Both the position numbers and the translations under genes were made by a program. From the NCBI GenBank assembly GCA_963978905.1, contig OZ022261.1, forward strand, positions 16,279,475 through 16,343,474: a stretch of DNA of 64,000 bases, in the 5' to 3' direction. The notes under the pieces were generated by a model. It had not been told where the DNA came from, did not search any database, and saw only the letters and a list, made by a program, of their open reading frames with translations. Below, piece by piece: positions 10,805 to 23,705 of this stretch; within the stretch, counting starts at the first letter, position 1; each line of letters begins with the position of its first letter. This stretch comes from Trichostrongylus colubriformis. Its lineage: Eukaryota > Nematoda > Chromadorea > Rhabditida > Trichostrongylidae.

Positions 10805-13800
10805 TGCTCTGCCTTGCCCTGGCTTTACCCACAGCTCCTGCGCCGGTCGAGTAATAACTCTATTTCAGAAGGGTAATCCTTCCCGCTCCCTTGCCCCAGG
10901 GTTGCACCGTGCGTCATCATGGCCTCTGGTGCCACTCCAGTTCCATGACACCCGCACGGCCACAAGGGTGGTAAAGGTACGCCCTAGTTTGATCTCCCTT
11001 CGCGGTCCTTCTGTGCCCGCTCCTACCTAACCGAGCCGTTTCGTGCGCGCGTCTGGGTGATCCTCCACTTACCAACACACTTCTGCGCAACAGAGTTCGA
11101 TCGCAAAGGCTAGACGCGTGTTACCACGCGCCTAACCTCAGCCCGATGCACCATGTCGCGACGCGAGGCGCACCCACGGGGCAAGCTGCAGTCAAGACGG
11201 GTGAGTGCGCCTGCGTCGTGTAGCTTTTAAGCACTTCTAGGGGAGTGCGCTATAAGACACTGCCACGCGAAGAAGGCGGTCCTGCCCCTAGTTGCCCCCG
11301 TTGATGTAACGACAAACGCGTAACCTTCTAGATGACCTGCCACTGCGCATTGACCACTGCACTAAGGTATTTACCATGTTACCCTTAACCTGGGCTAGAC
11401 AAGTTACAACCACTGCGCTTCACGTTGGTATCATGTGCTAGTTAAACAATCAATCAATAAATCGTTGTAACTGTACATGTCGACTGATTTTGAAACACCT
11501 GCGCATTGAACCAAGTATAAAAAGCAAGATACTATGTACCACAAGAAAACGTACCAATGGAAAGAGAAATGTAATTTATGCATAACTACAATAGAAAGCG
11601 GAAACCTAAAAAATACTAAACCCACGGGATCGCTCCTCGCCTTACTAGGGGTCGTCGATCGCTACCAACCCCCTCGTCGTACCCGACGGCGCCATCCACG
11701 GTTTCGTCGGCACGTCCAGGCGCACGTGGGCAGAGGACGAGGGTTCCCGCATTCGTCCATCCACGTTCGGGCAATCCTCAGCTGCGGTGGAATACAGGTG
11801 CGCATAGATACTGCTTGGGGAAAGCAGTTGCGCGGTCGAGCAGCAGACGAGGACGGTGCAGGAAGATAGGGAAGATGAAACACGGCGGGTGCGAGAAGCT
11901 CCGACCACTCGGGACGCTGGCAGGTTAAGGAGACTGGCGATCGATCCGATTTGGGCCGATGGCGGCGTGATCTAGAACCTTCTGCGTACGGTAATTTGCG
12001 CGGTAAGACCACAGCGCGTGAAACCGCTGATCCCCTTTGGTTGCCTTGGCCGGATTATTGATAACTGTGCGTAAACACGACGGAACGGCCACAGCGGGGA
12101 TGATGATAATAAAGAAGTCGTGCACGAGTCACGACACCTCTCTTGGTGCCTTTGAGGTGCACTTCCCAACGATACCTTGCAGTGTGTCGCGCCCAGCCAA
12201 GGTATCCTATCCGGCTACGCTTTCGCACCGGGGTCACCGATCGGTAGAGCACCTTGGCACGCTGCGAATGCTACATAGGGGTCTCGCTCGTCCTGGCACA
12301 CAGGTATACCCTTCTTTGAAACTGATAAGCCCTTACAATCCCTACGCTGGCGAAGGAGGCTAATTACTATGCAGCTCCCTCTACAATGGCATGCCTGCTG
12401 CTATACACCACACTAATATGAAAGCATCTGACCCAACCCAGATATGTTATTACGTGTACACGGTCGAATAAATAAACCTCCGACTGTCTTCCGGTACTAC
12501 CTCTAAACAGTGCACTTGAATCCATGACCCTATGCTCATCACGAAAACTACGTGATAGACTTTATACATAAAATGTATATACTACGGCAAATGCTAAACA
12601 ACAACCACACAAAAATAAACTACGCACAACTGCGATCATGGGGCGGACCAGATGTGAGTTACGATACGGGAGATGATGAGACAGCAGCCCACGGGCCGAT
12701 CTGGCAACCTCATGTAAAGGTAACCGGCCCTTACAGTGGATACCTTTGGTCCGAGGAACTCCCTTGGGCCTCCTTGCCCTTGTCCTTGTCCACTTCACTC
12801 GTAATCGGGAGGACGACATACGTCGAGGGTACTGGAGTGGTCACTGCCTAAGCGGCTGTGTCGCGCAGGGCGGAGGAGCCTCAACGAGAACGAAGCTGCT
12901 GCTCGGGAGGAACACACGACGGAGGCTGACTGGCGTAGATGATAACAAATTAGAACTAGACGACGAGAGTGTTCGCGAAGCATCCACGTACCGTTACGCA
13001 ATATTCTTGCCGGGAGTAGGGCGGCTCGTGGTAGTGGGTTGTATTTGCTATTGAAGTCATGCGGAAGTCACGACACTGCCTTCCGATGCTCCGTATCAGC
13101 CGCCGTCAGTTGCTGTCCCTTCCAGTCATCTACTTTCAATGTCTCCTTAGTACCACCTATCACATAAAAATAGATGAATCCTAACTGTAAAGTCGCCAAC
13201 CATGAATTTACGGTGAAACGCACACAGACTAACAGACACGCTCAGCCCGTTACGTAGAATTATAGTGGCTTGACCGACGCACATCACTGCGCACCTGAGG
13301 CAAATTCATGCAAAAGCTCATTTTATATTGTTGTTATGAGAGTATGTAAATAAGCTTGATAGCTATGCCATGCTTATTTTACATGGTTTCACTGTGTGAT
13401 CCGCACGATGGTGTATGCCAGCCAGCTGCTTACTGTAAAGTTTTTTTTTCTGTGTACTGTACCCCTCCCTAAAAAGACCCTAATAGTCTACGCCTCTGGT
13501 GCTGCATTTAATGCTTGAACGTTTTCCATAGCTTTCAGGTTGATGATCAGGAGCAGCTTCCTCCATCTGCCCTGGACGGTCAAAACAACCAAAACGAAGA
13601 AATCGAACAAACCAATTGACTTGCCAGCATATTTTGAAATGAACGGACAAAATTCATATGGATGTTTTGAACACCATGAAAATTAGACACACTGAACTGC
13701 AAACGTTGAAGGCAGTGTGCACGATAACTCTTCGCTCGGTCAGTGTAGATATGAATAGGACAAAAGAACTCGTAGAGTTCATGCAATCACTCTGTGGAGT

Positions 13801-15190
13801 TTCCGCGATGAAAATAGTGTTCTATTCACATTATCAGATTCTTAGTATATATGTTTAACATGCATGTGTGCCTCTGCCCCAAAATGTTTATCCCGGTCAC
13901 GGAGGGGTTGACACGTGCGGCATGTGTCTGCGTGTAGCTTGGAGCTCGAAATTGACAGCTAAGGCGGCGGATTTTATAATAGAATTCTAACGGCGACATG
14001 GTATCGCTTTCACCATTCTTCGGGCTATGTCTTCGCTGCCGAGCTATTCAGCACATACGCTTTTCTATTTCATCGACAACCAATTGTGATTGAAAGTTGA
14101 TATTCCCTATGCCTTCGATGTACATTCAGTTAGGGTTAATTAATGGCTTTGTACATCCAGACATGTGTGGTAAACATCATGGACCAAGCTTTAGGATCCG
14201 CATAACAATCAACATCTTGTATCATATCAAAAATCTAACGCGACGAGAGGTCTCAAGTCAGGCATCTGTGATGTAAACAGAGATAAACAGTACAAGCAGT
14301 TCGAGAAACTAATTGTCGCGTGCAGTGACAAGAATGTTGATGACATCATGACATACTTATGACATCGCGTTCGTCACTTTCTGAACCCCTCAGCCACAGT
14401 ATCTCGCTTATTGGAAACCCCCAAAAGGAATCATCCACGGAAATTCTAAATCTGTCACCCATACATTAATGTTGTATTCAAATGCTAGGTGCCACATACA
14501 AAGTTCCACGCCGAGAAACGAGAATTCAGCTGTGATACAGCCTTCTCAAAGTGAGGTCCGACGATGGAGCGTCCGAGGAGGCGAGGCAGGATGAGGTGAC
14601 GGTTACGTGGTTAGAGACGGAGAATGAGATGCAAATAAACATTATGCGCGAAATTTGAAGTGAGCTCTGCCCGCAGACGGGTGTTAATGTTGCTCAGCGG
14701 GATTTCAAACGTTTCTCCATCCAGTTTTTCGTTTTTTGAATGGAACAAGAGAAATTTCGGAGTTTTGTTCATGTTCTAGATCTACTACAATGATTTTGAA
14801 AGGTCCGACGCGACCGAATCTTTATAGCAATCATTATTGGAGGCAATGTGTTCGAGTTGTGGCGCATGCTCGGCAAATTCTAGTAGCCACGTTGTTAGGA
14901 ACTGAACGCTCGCCATTATCCCCTTTGCTCTTCAGTTCCCTTACAAAATGACGAAAAGAGCATGTGCGTTATTGCCTTTTGTGTCTCCTTCACTCATCGT
15001 CTCTTCCACCTGTCCCTCATAACTTCGTTGTTGTAGCCTCGTCCTATGCTCAAAGCTAATTGCGGAAAAGAATGGGACATTGGAAGGGTCATGCCATTAC
15101 TACACTCACAATCAGCGGTGAGTGTATGCCGGCTGGTGCACACAGACTGCATGGATCGTGACAATGCTCTCAGGTCGCCAGATCGCACAG
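10805..15190. other. Long stretch without recognised gene
   Basis: It is GC-rich at 10.8-13.1 kb (some 5' untranslated region or LTR of the BEL/Pao element may be here) and AT-richer at 13.1-15.2 kb. Open frames are at most about 115 codons, occur on both strands at once and show no motif. I see no tRNA, no repeat partner and no convincing exon. Confidence 0.35.
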
Positions 15191-15200
15191 CCGGCAATTA

Positions 15201-15543
15201 GGCTGCGTTCATACCCAGCTGAATGAGATCTTTGGCGCATTGGCGTAAAGTCAAATATACGTAACGATCGAGAAGATGAGCGCATTTGCGCATCCGCGAT
15301 TTAGAACTGGCGCATTCGCATCATGCATGAGATACGTATCGATTAGAAGAGTGAGAGTATTGGCGCATCCGCGATTTGAGAAAATTGGCGGATCGGCGCA
15401 TCCGCGATTTTGGTATTTGCCACAATGCAAATGAATTGACTCGGTGGCACGTGGCATCGCCAAACATCCCAAATCGCGGATGTGCGGATACGCCGATGCG
15501 CCGATGCGCTAAAAATCTCATTCAGTTGGTCATAGACGCAGCC
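15201..15543. mobile_element. MITE with ~45-bp terminal inverted repeats, PIF/Harbinger-like
   Basis: The left end GGCTGCGTTCATACCCAGCT and the right end (reverse complement of GGCTGCGTCTATGACCAACT) match, then both continue GAATGAGAT and a run rich in GCGCAT. TTA lies just outside the left end and, one base further out, outside the right end, which would fit a 3-bp TTA duplication. Inside, GCGCATCCGCGATTT-type words occur about four times, one inverted. There is no transposase, so it is non-autonomous. Confidence 0.65.
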
Positions 15544-18500
15544 CTTAGTGTACTGATTGCGTGCGCGATTATCCGTCGATTCAGTCGCCGAGCATGGATG
15601 CAGCTCTAGGTTACAAGATTAAGTATTTCCTGCTGCGGTTATGTTTTTGTAACTGCACAAAATTTTACATCATGTGAAATGCGCTTTGTCCTCCTACGTC
15701 AAACGGTCTTAGCAACTGCGAAACATCTACCAACTTAGGCATTTACGTTTTCGCGCTTTGCCATTGAGGAGGTCATTCAAAAGCGTTTTTGTAGATGCCT
15801 CCGCCCTCGAAGACCGGAATAGTGAATGTGACTGCTATACCTCAAAATCAACCAGTGAAGGAGTTCCCGCCCCGACGGCGAGAATCGCACGATTCTGTAA
15901 GGAAGGCTGGTCCCAACGATCCTAGAAAAAAGCTTGTTTGGCGAATGAAAAATCCTGGTGTGTAGTCGCCCCACCTACCAACAGCGCGGCCGACTGGTGG
16001 CATACCGAAGCAAGAGAAGCAGAGAGCAGAGCAGAGAGTGCGAGGATACAATCTCAAACAGTGAATGGGCACCAGTGATCATCTTATAATCAGTGATTTA
16101 TGCTAACGTATATGATAATATAATAATACGTGTAATTATCATGACATTATACGATTCCAATAAATGGTTCTTTTTATTCGTTGTCATCCATAAACACTAC
16201 TTGTAACATCGCGGAAATATTTGTCATTTGAATTTTTGGTACTTATCAAGGATTGGCTTAGTTCACTTTGTCGTTGCTGAGCTGGATGATGTCATTTGTG
16301 TCGCCTCACAAAGTCTCGTAGAGGTTATTCTCTAAAGAAGGGCTCTTTTAATTAGGCTACCATCTGGAATCGCCGTTAAACCCACTTCTTATTTCGAGAG
16401 GATGATCAACAGGGCCATCGAAATGTTCGAACTCTATCGTGGAAGATACCTAAACATGGTGATTCATTGAAAGCTGTGCCTCCAAATTACCATCTTAACC
16501 ATCGATTTCAAGTCCACACCGGTTCTCTACGTTGAGCTGATCGTTCCGTTCGATATGTGTCATGGGAACAAAATTCGCGTGACCGCGTGTGATGCTCCAT
16601 GTGATGCGTGAAAGTTAGGGGCATGTATTCGTGTGCAGTTGGGTCCTCAAGCGGTTATCGAAAGTGTAGTAAACAGTGGTCATCTCAGAACCCAACCGCA
16701 TATGGCGTCTAATGCTTGCACTTTTGGGGTCCCACGCCACACGCTGCTATTCGTTTTTTCCATCCTAATAACACACTCTGTATTTTACTAATTGTTAGTG
16801 CAATCTCATATATAATGAACTTGGCAAATGGTGCCATTTGCGGTTACCACGCTCGTCGTGCATACCGCGCGCGACCCCACCTGCGGCGTGCGGTTACCGC
16901 GTTGCCGCGATTGGTACTCCTGACGCTGACAAAGGTGACTTAGTCATTTTGCTGCTGAGGTGCTATAAACGTCTGCATAACTATACACTTCAGACCTATT
17001 CTATCTGTAATCCTATTGCCCGTCATTCATTAATCTTATGATTCTCCAACATAGGAAACTTTCGCACTCATATTCTTTCTTGTTACACATTGGAAATCAT
17101 ATAATTCAGGCTTGACCGATTTCCTTATGATACTCCCTCTACTCCTCCAAGTATAATTAAGAAAATCTATGTCTCTTATCCTAGTACCTTTTGCTACTTC
17201 TTGCTATCACTTCTTACCACTGACTATCACTGTGCCATCCAATAACGTATTGCTTGTTACCCACATATTGGCTACGTGATCACTTGTTAGATCCATTTGA
17301 CACTGACATAACTCACTTCTTTTCTCTGTCGATAAATGTTTACGATTGTAGCTGCGAACAGACCGATTCCGACGATACTAATTGCAACAGCTTTCAGCTT
17401 TTCGCTTCGTGCCGGATCTGCCTTACAATCGAGCATTATAAAGAGTGGGGCTTACCACAGGAGCCATCGGAGCTGTAAACACTTCTAATGATAGATGATA
17501 GAAGCTTAGATCAGACACAAAATCACTTCTTTGATGTCTTTCTATTTTCGATAAGCATTCCATGATCAAGCAGCTACAGTGTACCACACGCTCTGTTCAT
17601 ACTCAGTAACGGAGGATGCATATCACAAGAACAGGACTTCGCAACACAGCATGCATGCGAGTTAGGCTTGTGCTCTCCAGTGAGTTCCTTTCTGAGACCA
17701 TGACGTACAGTCCATTTCAATTACGGCTGGCAGGGCGAGGCCTGCGGACTTGTATCGATCTCTCTCACCCCGCCACACACTCTCACCCAACTCTGTGGAC
17801 CACGCCCCGTCACCCTACGGGAACTGGACTGTAACCGCGTTGTTTTACGCGTAACCGCTTAAGAACTTAATTACACAGCACGGACCTAGAACCATACATC
17901 TGCTCCATACATATACGCTGCGCGCCGCATTGTAAAGTCCTGTCCCAACAGCATAGCTAAAATGCATAGTTTCATGAGCAGTTGATTCGGCGCCGACTGT
18001 GTAACGGACGTCACACTGACATGGCGCAGATTTTGTTGTTTGCTGCAATTTACTCCGTTCAAATTCCTTGAAAAATTAATTTGGCTAGTGCGGTACATCA
18101 ACTTTTGTTTTTCGGAGCCAACGTATCCACCCTCTTGCTCTGCTGTGCTTGTGTCAGGTGTTCAACCTGTTTTAATCTCAAGTGCTATCTCATTAGGTGG
18201 GGGAGGGGGGGGAGATGTATACAACATTGGATTTATGCTTCACTTACATGTCAAACTTGTTGAGTGTAGGGTAGAACGTTGACTTACCTGTACTTCTGAT
18301 TAACGTGTTCTTAACATGTCTCCAGAATCAACATGTGAATATCACCTGAAACAGGGTTTTCTACAGAATGCCCCCCCCCTTTTCTTCATTAGGACAGAGT
18401 CAGTTCACATTGAACTTCATCACTAAAATATCATCAGAAGATCAGTCAATGAGTTCTTCCTCGAAATATTTCTTGGATTTTTTTTTCACGGTATGGAATT

Positions 18501-19150
18501 GCCAAGATGCGGTAGTGTACGACCTGGACCTGCTTATTGTCATCGATATGCAACGTCTTTTGGCTTCGAGAATCATAGATGGTGTAATCAGATAAGTAAG
18601 AAGCAACTCAGAAACCTCCTTGCTTTTTCGCTGATGACCCAATGCCCCTAATTTGAACAAGGTATAGTTGGATTTGGGTTAGGAGAAGGGCAGTGGACAA
18701 AGAGCGGGGAAGTAGATAGGGGGTGGGGCAAGGCGTTTATTTTCAGAAGCTAGTCATCCGCTTAGTTTGGGTGAAGTTGACTCTCATCTGCGCATTTTGA
18801 ATCCCTATTTCATGTTCAACATTTGGCAAAAATTACCCTTATCGACGTCTTCAGGCTATCTTATATCTAGGTGAGGCGAAACAGGTGTGTGACAGGACCC
18901 TCGAATTGGGACGGATCAACAATCCAGTGACTGCACTCCTTTACGCTTGATCATTTGATAACGGTGCCAATAATGCACGTATCGTGTGCAGTGACAAAAT
19001 TCACACAGCATGGTAACCTAATTCGAGTGTCCTGTCGCACACTTTGGCAAGACAGTTGTCCGCTCCTCCGCTCATGATCTTTGAGGGTTCTGTCCTGTTC
19101 TTTTTTTACAGTGGTCCATTCCACTTATAGAACCTGGTCATAACCGTCAA
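15544..19150. other. Stretch without recognised gene
   Basis: AT-rich with a G-rich tract near 18197-18212 and runs of C near 18371. No motif-bearing frame, tRNA or repeat copy was identified. The ~75-codon open frame at 18368-18595 is unremarkable. Confidence 0.35.
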
Positions 19151-19158
19151 ACTTATGG

Positions 19159-19425
19159 TCTTCGATTGGATATAGACTATTGCACGCACCGGAGACCGGC
19201 CGTGATTGCGTAACACTGCGTCTATGTCGTCCTTCGCCGTCTGGGTCTCTAGGATTTGCCCGAGCCTTTTCAGGGAGGGAGCTTTGGTGTCGCGTACTCT
19301 GGCCTGTCTGAGGTCTGACCTCGCAGCAGGAAGCGTGTTGCCGAATAAAGGCAGCTGTCTTCGAGCCGGTACGCAATCACGGCCGGCCTCCGGTGCGTGC
19401 AATAGTCTATGTTCTTCGACTGTGA
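19159..19425. repeat. MITE-like repeat with ~50-bp inverted arms, interior shared with 58.7 kb
   Basis: The left arm 19159-19215 and right arm about 19355-19425 are inverted copies containing ATAGACTATTGCACGCACCG and GGCCGTGATTGCGTA. The interior (about 19225-19330: CCGTCTGGGTCTCTAGGATTTGCC..GAGCCTTTTCAGGG..) resembles 58762-58860 (CCGTCTGGGCTCTCCCAGATTTGCC..). So a SINE-like body sits between terminal inverted repeats. Confidence 0.5.
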
Positions 19426-20285
19426 CAGCCATTTATTTTTAGGCACATCGACGCGGTTATGCACACTACGACCAAACAATCTTAACCGTCTCTCTATTTC
19501 TTCGAAAAGGTGATCGGACACATCTTATTCAAAAGAAATATTGATACACACATATAGCACCTAGTGGCGTGTACACTTGTCGATCAATCCGCACGTGCAC
19601 AATTATTCATTGACCCTTGTTTTCGCGGCTTAATTCTAATAAAGCGCGCGACATTTGAAAATGCGGTCGTGAAATTTTACGGGATGCAAAACATCTCATT
19701 CCAAAATGATAATTCATTACATGCTCGTAACTCACATATTCGTAAACGTGAACTTATTTAATAATTAAGATACTCGTACAATTTCTCTGCATATTTGAAC
19801 TTTGATCTATCATCTATCAAGAAGCATTTCTTTCACGAGCTCACGGGATGGAAACACGTGGTCCGAGAATGGTTACAAAACGATCTCCAAAAGGAACTAA
19901 ACTTGCTTGCTCCTTTCTTAATATCTTAAGAAAAATTTTTCCGCTGGACAGGTTTTTGAGTAATTGTTTGCAAAAAGTAATCTTTTTCAAATAATAATTC
20001 AAATAACAAAGGGCAATGGATTTATCATACACGTGATTATAGGCATTGCCGAGGACAAAATCGCTTCAGCGCTGATGCAGGGGGGGGGGGCACTCATTGT
20101 CGCGTTTACAGTCATCAGCTTGTACGTACAAGTGTATATTTTAACCTGAACCTCTCTTGTGGAAGAAAAGGAGGAAGGGGGTAGAGCTCCCCCACAAATC
20201 AATGCTGTTAGGGTAGAAGAAGCGTATGGAAACATATCGGTCGACATCCATCAAGATAAAGCATTCACCCCCTTCCACACTACAT

Positions 20286-21043
20286 GGTATTACGTATAAA
20301 GCCAAGCGGTAGCCGAGTCGCAGTTGCGCACGGCGCACCACTACGGTAGCCCTTCCGCCTATATTTATCAGCGACTGCTCAAGGCGCAGTTCGACCGTCA
20401 CTACGACTCGAGATTGCTTAGTATTCTGCGTGTGAATAGAGCCTGCGTAGTGGAGAGCGGCCAGTATTCTGTTTCACCATACTGCGCTATTATAGCCTAA
20501 GCTTTTTAAGAATTAGTTGAGGAGAAGGTGCTATCATAGTTGCTGGAGTGGGGAGGGGGGACACTCATTGTCGTGCTGTCCGTCCTAATCCAAGATTTTT
20601 AATCACCAATCTGTATTAAAGTGTATATTTACCTGAGCCTTACTTGAGGAACGTAGGTGCTTCCCCCTAAAATAAGGCTTGGGCTAATTTGCAGGCAAAA
20701 ATAACGCCGTATGCTGAGCTTGGTGGAGTGCTACATTAGCACCGAGCAGGTTACCCATTACCCTCAGCTAAGACTCAAGTAAAAAATTACACTCGACTGT
20801 ACAAGTTTATGATGGTAGGATGTTATAAGATGAGAGCTGCGAGCGCAAAGGTGAGGGCTGCCCATTACCACATTAGCACAGTGAATTCTTCATATTATAT
20901 CCCAGTATTGAAAAAAGCGTATTCTGCAGTCGTATACACTGTAACAGCGTCTTGATCTGAATAAATTTAGGTGGAAGAATTACTATAATGGTGCGCTGTA
21001 CGCAATTACGATCCGGCTACCGCCTGGCTTTATACGTAATACC
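20286..21043. mobile_element. Element bounded by 18-bp perfect terminal inverted repeats
   Basis: GGTATTACGTATAAAGCC at 20286-20303 recurs inverted and perfect at 21026-21043. Sequence next to both ends is also related (GCGGTAGC..GAGTCGCAGTTGCG versus CGCAATTACGATCCGGCTACCGC). A third copy of the right end with about 130 bp of flank lies at 38395-38523. No transposase is present. Two related blocks (about 20045-20190 and 20525-20680, both with CACTCATTGTCG and AGTGTATATTT) suggest nested or tandem copies. Confidence 0.5.
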
Positions 21044-21641
21044 GTTCCGCATGGGTACATGATTTATAGTAAGTAGTATCCTGTTAGAGTAACACTTCTG
21101 AAGGCTACATGTCTCCAGAAGTGGTGGATGTGAAAGTGACTAGTACGGCTTGCTGTTTTCACGAGAGCAAAGCTCAGGGCATATGGTTCGCGCAAGTAAA
21201 GGACCTCTCAAGCAAACCGCCTCGACGAGGATCAAAAACCCCAAGAACGACTGTATCTACTCGAGTGACGTGATTGGTGAATAAATAGGACTCCTTCAGT
21301 CTTCGCGATTTTGCAAGTTGATATTCTTTGGTCCAGTGAGGCAAATCCACCCACGGGTGACCTGACCCACACAATAATCACCGAAATACTTGGCCGCACA
21401 CCTTGCTCCCAGTCGTGGGGTGGTATTTGTGAGGTAGGCGTGGTCTAAAGCAGTATGGCGGCTGTGTCACAAACGTACGGTTTGTTTCCTGACTGAACTA
21501 ACAGCAGCAACCAACTTAGTAAAGCAACTGACAGGTCCAAGCTTAATCTAATCAGAACTTAAAATTTCAAAAACATACCTTCATGAGCGAGACGGAGATT
21601 CATGAGTTTTCTCCAATGAAGAAAGACAACTTCAATGCAAC

Positions 21642-21902
21642 TGTTGTGTGGTCAACAAATGATAGTGATCCTATCATTCTTGAATTCGTGCAAAACAAAC
21701 AAGGTATATAGACCCTGGGGCAGAGTGATGTTCAGTTTATTTTCGACACCCAGTGCTTTCGGTATCCGGCTGTCCACCTGTACGACTTCAATCTACACCG
21801 TTGGTTTCCTTTCTGTCTATTCACAGATAAACAGATCGATACTTCCTGTTGTTGTGACATCGGACAAGAACACAAACGTCGGCAGCCGGACGGGACATTA
21901 CA
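21642..21902 (+). repeat. 5' LTR of the Ty3/gypsy element
   Basis: 261 bp, TG...CA ends. GGTATATAGA at 21703-21712 is a TATA-box candidate for the element's promoter. It is followed at 21904 by TGGCGATCAGGATCTC, in the place of the primer-binding site and starting with the TGG expected from a tRNA CCA end; the tRNA is not identified. Confidence 0.9.
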
Positions 21903-22046
21903 GTGGCGATCAGGATCTCTGAAGAACTCTACCTTGGATAGCTTTTTTCCGCGACACTCGAGTGGGACAAGCCTCACGTGCACGGAAGAAAAAACTTGCT
22001 TTCTGCTACTCTTTTCCCTATTTGTTATTGACCTGTTGGTGGAACA

Positions 22047-23705
22047 ATGGACCCAGCCACAGTTTTATCGGTGTTCAAAGAATTGATCGAAGAGCAAAGG
22101 AACCTCGCCTCGACAATGATGAAGATGATAAATCGTACGCCACAGCGTGACCAAGGAGCCGGTAACCCAGAAGAGCAAGTGACACTCCCGAATGTGATGG
22201 CAGCTATAAGCAACCGAATCGAGAAATTCATTTTCGACCCGGATGCTGACATGAGCTTCTCAAAATGGTTTTCAAGATACAAGGAAGTGTTTTCCGAAGA
22301 CGCAAAACAACTCACAGAAAGTAACAAGGTGAGGCTACTATGTGAGAAACTGGATTCAGTGACATTCGAGAAGTACCAGAGGCATGTCCTACCCAAGGAT
22401 GTTTCCCAAATCGGATTCGATGAGACAGTAGAAGCATTGAAGCAGCTTTTCGATCATAAGACGTCACTGTTCACTACAAGATATCAGTGCCTAAAGCTAG
22501 AAAAGAGCGACGCTGAGGACTACCTATCGTATACTGGTCGTGTGAATGAATTTTGTGAAAAGGCGAAGATTCACGAATTAGACTCAGACGGAATCAAATG
22601 TCTTCTGTGGATTTTTGGCCTAAAGTCACATCAAGAAGCAGAAATCAGGCAAAGGCTGATTGCAATACTTGATCGAGAACACAAGGCTGGAAAAAGTGTG
22701 TCTCTGCACGAGTTACATCAAGAATGCGAAAATTTCTTGAGTCTTAAAAGAGACAGTGAAATTGTTGCAGGATATACGAAGACTGTTGAAGCAACGACCG
22801 TAGAAAAGCGGCAAAAAGTGGAATGCTGGAACTGTGGAGGCAACCACTATGAACGTCACTGCGAATCCAAACCCTGGTACTGCAAGAAGTGCAGGAAAAC
22901 TGGTCACAAAGAGAAGTTTTGTGACATTCTACAACAGAAGAAACCAGGCGCTCAAGAAGATGCGACGAAGGAGATGCGAAGCAGCAACCGAGAAGGCAAG
23001 GAGCGAAGGAAGGCTCCAAGAAGACAAGTTCGCACAGTCCAGATTTCGAACGCGGCAGTTGAAGCAAACTGTCCTCGCGTGTATGTTGACACATTAGTGA
23101 ATAACTATCACGTCAGTTTTCTGCTGGATACAGGATCCGACATCACATTGCTTAACGAGAAGACATGGAAGAAGATGGGATCCCCAGTATTGGAGAGAAC
23201 AAATATCGTTGTGAAGAATGCCAGCGGAGATCAAATGAAGATTCATGGGAAGTTGAAATGCAAGATTAAAATGAGGGATGCCGAAACCGATGGTTATGCC
23301 TATGTGACGCCTTACAACTCGCTCATTGGCCTAGAGTGGATACGAGCAAATGAGGACATGAAGTACCACTTGGAGATGATGGCAGCGGAAGTAAAAAAGT
23401 CATCCATCCCCTTAATCGATGAAGAATTAAAGAGGACTTATCCGGAAGTTTTTGAAGAAGGATTGGGACGCTGCAACAAAGAAGAGGTTGAATTGCAGCT
23501 GAATCAGAATGTGCGCCCAGTGTTCTGCAATAGCCGTCCGGTACCCCATGCAGCCCTAGAAGCTGTGAACGCAGAATTAGACAGGCTCGTGCAAATGGAC
23601 GTCATAGCACCAGTAAGCCATAGTGAATGGGCCGCTCCCATTGTTTGTGTCAGGAAGCAAAATGGAAAGTTGAGAATATGTGCTGATTTCTCAACCGGCG
23701 CTTAA
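22047..23705 (+). CDS. Gag, protease and start of RT of the Ty3/gypsy element
   Basis: 552 codons. Residues 1-250 are a helical Gag capsid region. Zinc knuckles lie at about 260-272 (CWNCGGNHYERHC, CX2CX3HX4C) and 279-292 (CKKCRKTGHKEKFC, CX2CX4HX4C). The protease active site LLDTGSD starts at about residue 359. The RT begins near residue 490 with QMDVIAPVSHSEWAAP and breaks off after LRICADFSTG. Gag and Pol are in one frame, as in mag-type elements, so no programmed shift is needed at the Gag-Pol border. The stop lies inside the RT because of one extra base at about 23691-23700; the remaining RT is in the +1 frame from there. Confidence 0.9.
   Translation: MDPATVLSVFKELIEEQRNLASTMMKMINRTPQRDQGAGNPEEQVTLPNVMAAISNRIEKFIFDPDADMSFSKWFSRYKEVFSEDAKQLTESNKVRLLCEKLDSVTFEKYQRHVLPKDVSQIGFDETVEALKQLFDHKTSLFTTRYQCLKLEKSDAEDYLSYTGRVNEFCEKAKIHELDSDGIKCLLWIFGLKSHQEAEIRQRLIAILDREHKAGKSVSLHELHQECENFLSLKRDSEIVAGYTKTVEATTVEKRQKVECWNCGGNHYERHCESKPWYCKKCRKTGHKEKFCDILQQKKPGAQEDATKEMRSSNREGKERRKAPRRQVRTVQISNAAVEANCPRVYVDTLVNNYHVSFLLDTGSDITLLNEKTWKKMGSPVLERTNIVVKNASGDQMKIHGKLKCKIKMRDAETDGYAYVTPYNSLIGLEWIRANEDMKYHLEMMAAEVKKSSIPLIDEELKRTYPEVFEEGLGRCNKEEVELQLNQNVRPVFCNSRPVPHAALEAVNAELDRLVQMDVIAPVSHSEWAAPIVCVRKQNGKLRICADFSTGA

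Noticed and set aside
23691..23705. Programmed frameshift in the Ty3/gypsy element
   Set aside because: It lies inside the RT domain rather than at a Gag-Pol border, and Gag, protease and RT already share a frame. A simple one-base lesion is the better reading.
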